Below, piece by piece: positions 11,601-20,590 of a stretch of 64,000 bases of DNA (positions are counted from its first letter, which is position 1; every line of letters begins with the position of its first letter). A model generated the notes under the pieces. It ran no database searches. It was not told where the DNA came from and saw only the letters and a program-made list of their open reading frames with translations. The stretch comes from Paragorgia papillata (Eukaryota > Cnidaria > Anthozoa > Scleralcyonacea > Coralliidae), in contig JAWNZC010000324.1 of the NCBI GenBank assembly GCA_035771165.1, positions 906,001-970,000 on the forward strand, written 5' to 3'. A program made the position numbers and the translations under genes.

Positions 11601-13066
11601 CTTTCGTTTGTCTAAAACGTGATCCCATTGGCCTAATCATGGTGCTGATGAATAAACTCAATGTTACTTTTTGCCAAGGGAAACATTGCACTGTTTCCAA
11701 CTGACGTCATAGTGAAGAGGGGAACAGTGCAAACTTGTATCACGCGTTGTTCGCGTGAATAATTCGCGTCAGTTATTGCGTAATTACGAGACTTTGACGT
11801 TTGGGTGTAAGACTACTGAAATTAAGGTTTCCCGCTTCAAAAGTATAAGGTAAACTAAAATGAAACCAAAACTTAAATTAAATTTACATTTCGTTGAAAA
11901 AAAGTACGAAAGTCTTTGGTATACAACAAAACTCTTGTGGACTTTTGCCTTGAGAAACATCGAATAATACGTTCCCTCACTCAGGCTCCAATGTCACCCT
12001 CGCGGGCTAAAGCCCTCGGCTAAATTGAAGCCTTCGGGTCCGTAAAATTCGACACTTTCCTCGGCGCCAGTCAACAAGTGTGTACACCATGTTGCACGTG
12101 CTCATGGTCCATAGAGGAAGACCGTTTCGTCTCTACTTTTTTCGATTTCATGAGAGGATCTATGCCGTTGGATTAGCTTTTTGGCGAACTGGTAAACAAT
12201 ATCTTGAACCCTGATTTTGTAGTTTAATTGGGCACAAACTAATGTTTAAACGACCGACGTTTCCAGAAAGGAGAGTGTAACTTTTCCTAGTATAGGAAAA
12301 ACTCGTTCATAGACTATGGGGTCACGAAGGACACGAGGCATCTATAAGTAGCGATGCTTGGTTTAGGAGAAATATCCAGTATCGGCATACCGCATAGACG
12401 TATACCAATTTTATATCGCGGTCAAATATGATGAGATCCACAGCTATGATTTAATACTGGTGTCTTCTGTATATTCACATTCCTACGTTCCCCACACGAA
12501 GACAAATTAGAGCAGGGTTTTCATGTTTGTGGTGATACTTATTCACCGATATTCACCGAGAAAACAGCATATATATTTTTTCCCTCGTCTGTCGCATTGA
12601 CAAATTGGCTGTCGGCCATTTTGAATAAACGCTGTAGGTGATTATCGAGAATTAGTCCGAAGTAGCTCGACCAATCAGCGCGCGCGATTTTCTATTATCA
12701 CCTGTGTATTTATACTAAAAGTGGTTAACCTATACTTACATGTAGTTTATTCATGCATAAATTATCTTTGATGTGCCGCGGTTAATATATAGGTTAGTTA
12801 CCTTGCATTTTAAATGACCTACTATATCGCTTTGAAACTACGTTTAGAATACTATTTTTTTGTTAAATAACGACAAATATCGTCTGTATCATGAATAAAC
12901 TAAGCTAAAGTTAGTAGGTGACTAAGCTAAAGTTAGTTACTTCGGCCCCTTGGGCCTCGGTGACCATGACCAGCTTAGTTACCTCCTTCTCGGTAACTAA
13001 CCTATACTGAACTTAGTTAATTAATCTAGTTATAAGTTCACTGTTTAGTTTCATTTATTTTGTTTC

Positions 13067-13097
<31 letters not shown>

Positions 13098-16000
13098 GTT
13101 TTGTTTTGTTTTGTTTTGTTTTGTTTTGTTTTGTGTTTCGTTGTGGTCTGCTCTATCTATACTCCTGTTTTGTTTTTCTTTTGATTTTTTGTTGGGGTTT
13201 TTTTTTTTTGTTTTCTGGTTATTTTTTTGTGTTGTGTTTTGGTTACCTCCAATTTTTTCTTGATCTCTCTTGTGCTTCGAGGGTTTTTCGTCGGGTTCTC
13301 CGGTTTTCCTCCCTCCATAAAATCAACACCTATAACATCTTAGCTGTGATCCGTGGTCTGAACTGTGTCGTATGGCGGCTGCCTGGAGCGCCTTTTTCTT
13401 TGATATGCCTCGACATGGCCACGTTAATCTGCGTCCTTCGCAATTCAGCCACTAGCTGCTAGTAAGGATGATTAGCCCCCAGTCCTTTACCCTTTATCCT
13501 TTCTAAATATGGTTATATTTTCGGAAACTGTAATTTTGAGGCTGGGCATAAATAAGAAAGATACCAGAAATTAAAGCCAATACACAGTCTGAGTACTCAT
13601 GCAGGTCCAGCGAAAGAACGGCGCTTGAGTTTACTAAACAACATATTGTTGATTTTTAGTCCATTAAAAAGCTTCTTAAACAAGTGAAGTGGTGCTATGC
13701 CGCTAACAGAAAGGCCACTAACCCAGTGCAGGTAAAAACCTTTATTGTTGGAATACTTAGTAATTAAAGTATAATGCAAGTGTTTGAATTGACTCCTATT
13801 ATAGGGACTTTAAGAGGCTAGGACGACGACGGTGGTTAGAAAGCATAAGTTTTACAATTTAAAGAAATCCCCATTTTCTGTTAGTGCTAGTTTATTGTTA
13901 AAATGATTGTTAAAATAACGTTGACGTCGTCCTTGCCGTGAAAATGTTCTAACTGGCGTTGTATAAAGAACGAGGATGGTGTTGAGATTACTCTTGGGGC
14001 TAAAAATTATTCATTCTTGTTGTTTTGCAAAAAGAATTATTTTGTTTAAAGAACGTTGACGTCGTAGATCTCGGTCAGCCGAGTTTGCCGGGATCAACTT
14101 TTCGTTCTGTTTATATGAAAGCGAGTTACCTGGCAAGTTGTAATATTTGAGATGATTATCATCAACGAAAGTGACATGAAGTAACGAATATAGAAAATTC
14201 ATCCCGCTATGCCGAGTTACCCGGGTAAACTGAGTGTTTATATGGGGAAATGTTTATCCCGCCTTGCCGAGATCCCGGCTGCCAGTGCCGAGTTTTCGCC
14301 ACTGACCTGTATATAACTGGTCCGCTTGCTCCTATTAGCTTTGAGTGATGAAAAGTCTGGCCATTTCAACGTTGGCATTTGAATGGGAGCTACCACTGAC
14401 TGAAATCAAAGACGGGACTGTTGGTACCGGTGTCGAATTTCATTGCGTTTGAACAGCGTGTTTTTTTTATACACTAGTTATATAAATCGTCGGTGTTGCA
14501 ATTTACTTTAACAGGTAAAAGGGTATAATGCCTTTAATACCAACAACTCGTAGGTCATGCACTGACTCAATATTTATATTCTGGGCTTCATTTTCAAGCC
14601 TTCAGCCGACTGAATATTCAGACGTGAAAAACTAAAATAGTGAGCAAGTAGTTTAATTTTATTTTAGCAAATATACTGCAAATATAAATAAATATTTAAT
14701 TGATAAAATAAAAAATTAATATTTAATAAAATTGGCACATTTATATATTTTTTGAACATGAAAACGGCCACCTTAACTCCTAGTGAAGGACATTTTCGGA
14801 AAAAGACAACATGAAAACAAACAAAATAAACTGCAACTATATTTATTTCGCATTCATACATGTATTTCAAATTACAGTAATTACAGGAGCATTTACTCAC
14901 TCTATCTAAAATTACCAACAATGTGCTGTATCAAGGTGAGAAAAGACAAAGACTTTTATATACTGGTGTGCTGTTTCTGAAAATTATTTACCCTGCATTG
15001 CAAAATATATACTTATAAAACGCCGACGGCACTGGTCAGTGGTCGCTCCTATGAGCAGAAGGACTCAAATTCACGATTTGACGCCATGTTCAATTGGCCA
15101 CACTTTTTTGGCAAGAGCAAGCGGTCCAGTTGTATACAGGTCAGTGGTTCTCGCCAGGGCGAGTTACCCATCTGTCTCATATAAACACTGCGGTTGGAAA
15201 AACAGTGTTTGTTCTACCGACTGGGAACTCGCCATGTGCCGAGTAACTCGGCTGACCGGGTAACTCGCCTCCATATAAACAGGCCCTTAAAGTCCCTATT
15301 TGCTTAATGACGTGAAACATCCAGTACATAAGAAGATTGTAGCGAAGAGTCAGAATACCGCACCACTACCGGATTCTTTAAACATTGCACTACCCATGGT
15401 GCGTAAAAGTAAATGCCCGCCCAAAATCCCTTTATTTTGTTTGGCGCCGCTTGGGATTGCGTTCAAGCGAATTTTGATCAGCCTTCTTCCTTCATTAGTC
15501 CCTGCTAAGTTGCATCTGGGACGTAGCCATGATTTTGAAAGGGGAGGAGCGAAACTTCTTGGGGGGGTCCGGGGCATGCTCCCCCGGAAAATTTTCAAAT
15601 CTAAAGTCTCTAAAATGGCATTTCCTGCATTTTGGGAGAAGATTTTACACAATTCTGAAAGTTTGAAAAGTCATAAAATACTAAAAAAACAACCCCGTTG
15701 AGTTAAGTTAAGTTACAGCCAAGGAATAGAATAGAAATAGAATAGAAAATTTTATTCACGTGGTCATAATCGCTTAGCTGCTAAAGGTTATCTCGAGAGT
15801 GAACCCAGCTATTTTACAGGTTTGCCACAAAATCTAACCTAAACTATTAGTACAATTTATTAAATGAAGTACTTGTTATATATAAATACAATCCGTGGAT
15901 TAAACTATTATCTAAATAAAAACCATCATGAAAACTAAGTAAGTCAATATATGACTTGAATAATATTCTAAAGATCTAAACTGCTGAGATATTATTAGTC

Positions 16001-16099
16001 ACTGGCGTCAGAAGAGCGACTGCGATCCAGTCAATAACCGCTGGGTAAATCACCTGTGCATCTGAATACGAGTGTTCAAAACAAAATTTCATCATGCAA

Positions 16100-16157
<58 letters not shown>

Positions 16158-16597
16158 GGGGGGGGGGGGGGGGGGGGGGGGGACCGGAGCGACCGCTCCC
16201 ACCGCTCCCCTTCTGGCTACGTCCCTGAGTTGCATGCAAGCTTCTTATTTGTCCTTTTCTTTCTGAACTATTTAAATCTCCTTTCCTAGCTTTATTTAAC
16301 AAGTTTTGGTGGTCGAAATAAAAGTGTTATGGAAGACGTCTATCATGAATACAAGAGTTGGGATGTGAGTACTAGGAGAAGGTGATTATATAATGATTGT
16401 GAAAGGACTGCATATCACAATAATAACAAGAGGCCACCCAGAGACTGCATATCTCCGCCAGCGGGTTATTGAGCCCCCAGTTTAAGTTACTGCACTACCG
16501 AATCGCTTGCATATCGGTTATATAAGGCATAATAATGAGCGCAATCATGCACTTTTACCTCTGCTATGCAGTTTTAACTGATAACATAGTTTTCACC

Positions 16598-16648
<51 letters not shown>

Positions 16649-16649
16649 A

Positions 16650-16688
<39 letters not shown>

Positions 16689-19403
16689 GTATACGAAAGT
16701 ACTGCACAGGTTTTCGTCAAAGTTTGTGGAAAGATTAACCATAGACCAAGGACCAACCATTAAAATTTGGTTGAGATTTAGGGCCTGTTTATATGATCCC
16801 GGTATACCGGATAATTTACTGTTATTTTCGCGGTTACGTTTATATGGAGACTGGGACGTCCCGGTGTACCGGGATCCCAGTTGAAGCAACCGGGATCTCG
16901 GTACACCGGGACAGACTTTTTCCCATATAAACGCGACATCCCGGTACACTGGGATGAAGTTTACTGAACTACAATGCTTGTAACTTTGAATATTACCGTC
17001 AGAATTTCGTCCAAACGGTCAGGTCTAGAGACAAAACACTGCATAAAAGTGAAATAACTTCGAACATAGTAGAATTAGGGTGAGTTTTTGCATTTTTGTC
17101 CATTTCCTTAAATTCCCGCGCTTTTTGACCCGGGATGAAATTCATCTCAGTCAACCGGGACGAACACTTTGTTTACTCCATATAAACCCGGGATGAAATT
17201 CATCCCAGGCAAGCGGGACATCCCGGTACACCGGGATCATATAAACAGGCTCTTAGAGGAGAATTTATTAAAAATCTAACACAAGATTCTTTGTGTAGAA
17301 GAAATGATTGATTGCCGTCATTATCCTTATTTTATGCAAACATTTTTACATAATTTTGGTACGAGTGCAATTGGTCATTTTATTCATTCATGCGTAGGTC
17401 TCGTGAGCTAAGCCTGGTTAGCGGGGTGGCTCGTTTTCTTTTTAAACATTTCTAATAACCCGCTGGCGGAGGTATATGCAGTCTCTGAGTTTGTTTCAAT
17501 TATTTCTTATACACGAAGGAACTTTTATGAAATTTTCATTCATTTAACCAAAAATTAATAATGGCTTAATGGTCCTTGGGCTATGATCAATCTTTCCACA
17601 AACTTCCAGAAAAGTTGTCCAATAATGTACTTTGTGAGATATCATGGCATTGATGGCAACAGACAGACAAACAGACAGACACATAAACATATAGGTGAAA
17701 ACATAACCTCCTGGCGGAGGTTATAATTCTTACTAGATAAATAATCTTTATAACTGGGAACTCCTACCCGATTGTATCATGAACATATAATACCTGGACG
17801 ACATTGTCCCCTTGCAGCTATATAGTTCAGCGGTAACGTGGATAGCAACAATCCGACCTCCCGAACTCTACTGCAGGCTGCAGTGATCAAAGCGATAAGC
17901 TCCTTCAACACAGCGAGTCAGTTGAGTCCTTGGTAATGTCGTGAATGTATCTATAGCGTAGTGTCCCCTGCACTGTCATGGCATGGAGGAACATAAAGCC
18001 GTTGGATTATTCAATCGTTTTGCCTCTAGTTCAAAAACAGTTGATTAATCTCTCTTTTAGTCGTCAGCTAACTTATCTGCATGTTTAGTATATTCTCCAA
18101 ACACTTCAAAAGCTAAAAGAGAACATTCCGATAGTACTACCAGCCCCATTTTGACTACGTCCATGACTCCGGTCATTCACATGTTGTTTGTTATGTCCCA
18201 ATATGATGTAATGGTAATTTGTATCTCCTTTTCAATAAATTTTAAATGCATTTTTTATTCTTTAATTTTTATTCTTTAAATTTTCCAGATTCATATAAAG
18301 ACTGAGAAATATTTAGATATGTTTGAGAAAAATGAGATTGTGTACTTGTCGTCAGACTCCGAAAACGTATTAGAAGGTAAGATTTCATATTTGATTAATG
18401 TGGCTCCATATTATAGTTTCTTGAACTGTGCAAAATATAAGTTTGAGACTCCACAAACATTGGGTTGGGCTAGAATGGGAAACTGGAGTGGAATGGATTT
18501 GTTTGGACTGGACTGCATTGAATTTAAATGGATCATTGGAATGGTATGAAATGGATTCGAATGGATTGAAGTGGATTGCGTTTGATTGAAATGGATTGGA
18601 CTTGTATGACTGAATTGGAGTGGATTTGTTTGGATTGGATTGAAATGGATCAATAGAACGGAATGGATTCTTAGGATTGGAATGGATTCGATTGATTTGA
18701 AGTGGATTGGATTGGATTCGTTAGGCTTGGGTTGACTTGGATTGCAATGGAGTGCATTGGATTGGATTGAAATGGAGTAGGACTGGATTAGGTTAAAATG
18801 CAATGTTTTAAGCATGCTGCATTTAGCAGTAGACAATGTTTAAAATAAGTTTAATTAAAATAATAGCTTTCCACACATATTTAAAACGTATTGGCGACAA
18901 TAAAATCTAGTTTCGTCTAAAAGACGTCTCCAGTTTCTCGCCATTAAAAAATCTTGCCTTTAACAGTGCAAGAGCACGAACATGCAGGGGCGCCGGATCC
19001 ACGGGGACAACTGTGTGCCCTTTGCTAAATACAATATCTTATACTTGCTTTTGAATTTATTTTATCACTCTAAGTTAAAATTTATACTGCCCAAATTCGG
19101 AAAGCAAAAACATTTAAATTTTACGAGCGAGATGCGTAATTAGGAGGAAGGAACCCGAACTAATCGTCGCTGGTCGTCGTGATCGACGATTGACCAAGTG
19201 CATGAGTTCGATGCATTATGCATGTGAATATGAGATTTAAAATGGAAATTAATATATATATATATATATATTCAAACAAACAAAGTGTTGTTCGCGAAAT
19301 GTCGAAAAGTGCTCAATACCGTAAAGATAGAGCGAATATACTATAAGTGGGCTTACCTCAAATGTTGATGCGACCATCAACATTTGAGGTAAGCCCACTT
19401 ATA

Positions 19404-19438
<35 letters not shown>

Positions 19439-20554
19439 ACGAATTTACGTCACTTCATTACATATATATATATTAATTATTATTGATTATTAAAAATTGT
19501 TATTGACAAACGTTTACTGTGAGTCTGTCAGTCTGTGTGCATCTTCCAGTAACAGATATTAAATTAATAAAGACAGCTAGACGGCTTCTCCCACTAAATA
19601 AAAAATTTCCTTTTGCTTGTCATAGGCGGATTTTCTGGGGGGGGGGGGGGGGGGGGGGTGCAGGGGTGCGCACCACCCCCCCCCCCCCCACCCCCTGCAG
19701 TCTCCAGCACCCCCTTGAGAAAGTCAGCATCGACAAAGTACACAGGCAAACTATTGATCACTTTCCGCATGGTTCTTTCCGTGATGAATGATGAATGATG
19801 AATGATGATTGGCAATTCAACAGGTAGACGGTCTAGTTACTAACTTTAATTTTCGAATAGCAATATGAAACGAATTGCTAAAAGAATTGATAAGAAAACT
19901 CGACACAGAGCTGAAGAAGAAACTCAACGATGAGTTCAATGTCAGATTCGATTCCAAGAACATAGAAGTTCTTAGAGCGATCAATGCTCCCAATGCAGGT
20001 TCGGATACCTACTTGGACCTAGATGAGCTAGATGTTCTACTGGATACGTTCAGCTGTCTCAACATTGACAGAGCCATCCTCAAAGTAGAAATTGAACGAG
20101 CAAAAGCAGATCACCGTCTTGGTCTACCAATTAATCCAAAGAGGCTTCCAAACTTGACCACTTTAATAGCAGTTAAAAACACCATTTCAACATCAACCGC
20201 TTCAGTTGAAAGAGCATTCTCCGGCATGAACCGCATCTGCACTAAGCTGAGATCCACCCTTCTTCCAGAACGACTAAGTAACCTGCTATGCATTTCTCTA
20301 AATAGAGACGTTGCAGAGTCTCTAGATTTGGATGAAGTCGTTACTGCATGGGGGAACATGCACAATAGAAGGGTCAAAGTTTAACTTAGAACTTGGATTA
20401 ATTTTGAACTAGGATTTTACAATTTTCCCATTCCTAGCATTAGCAAGCCAGCAACATTTTTATTGTTTACTACACTGTATACAGTTACTGTATGTAACAT
20501 TTTATATTTATTTCGGTTTCTATGATTCTATCAATATTCAATGTATCAACTAAG

Positions 20555-20590
<36 letters not shown>

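Larger units (their letters stand above)
16430..17720. repeat. Inverted pair of a dispersed repeat around a MITE
   Basis: The motif GAGACTGCATATCTCCGCCA at 16440 recurs inverted at about 17460, and AGACCAAGGACCAACCATTA at 16743 is inverted near 17560. The TCTG tract also has an inverted partner at 17660. A Harbinger-like MITE (16781-17252) sits between the arms. Confidence 0.6.

Noticed and set aside
16056..16302. Poly-Gly and poly-Pro ORFs
   Set aside because: Translation of the long G tract in a hAT relic.
18411..18836. 141-residue Ile/Pro/Asn-rich minus-strand ORF
   Set aside because: Translation of the degenerate GGATT pentamer array.
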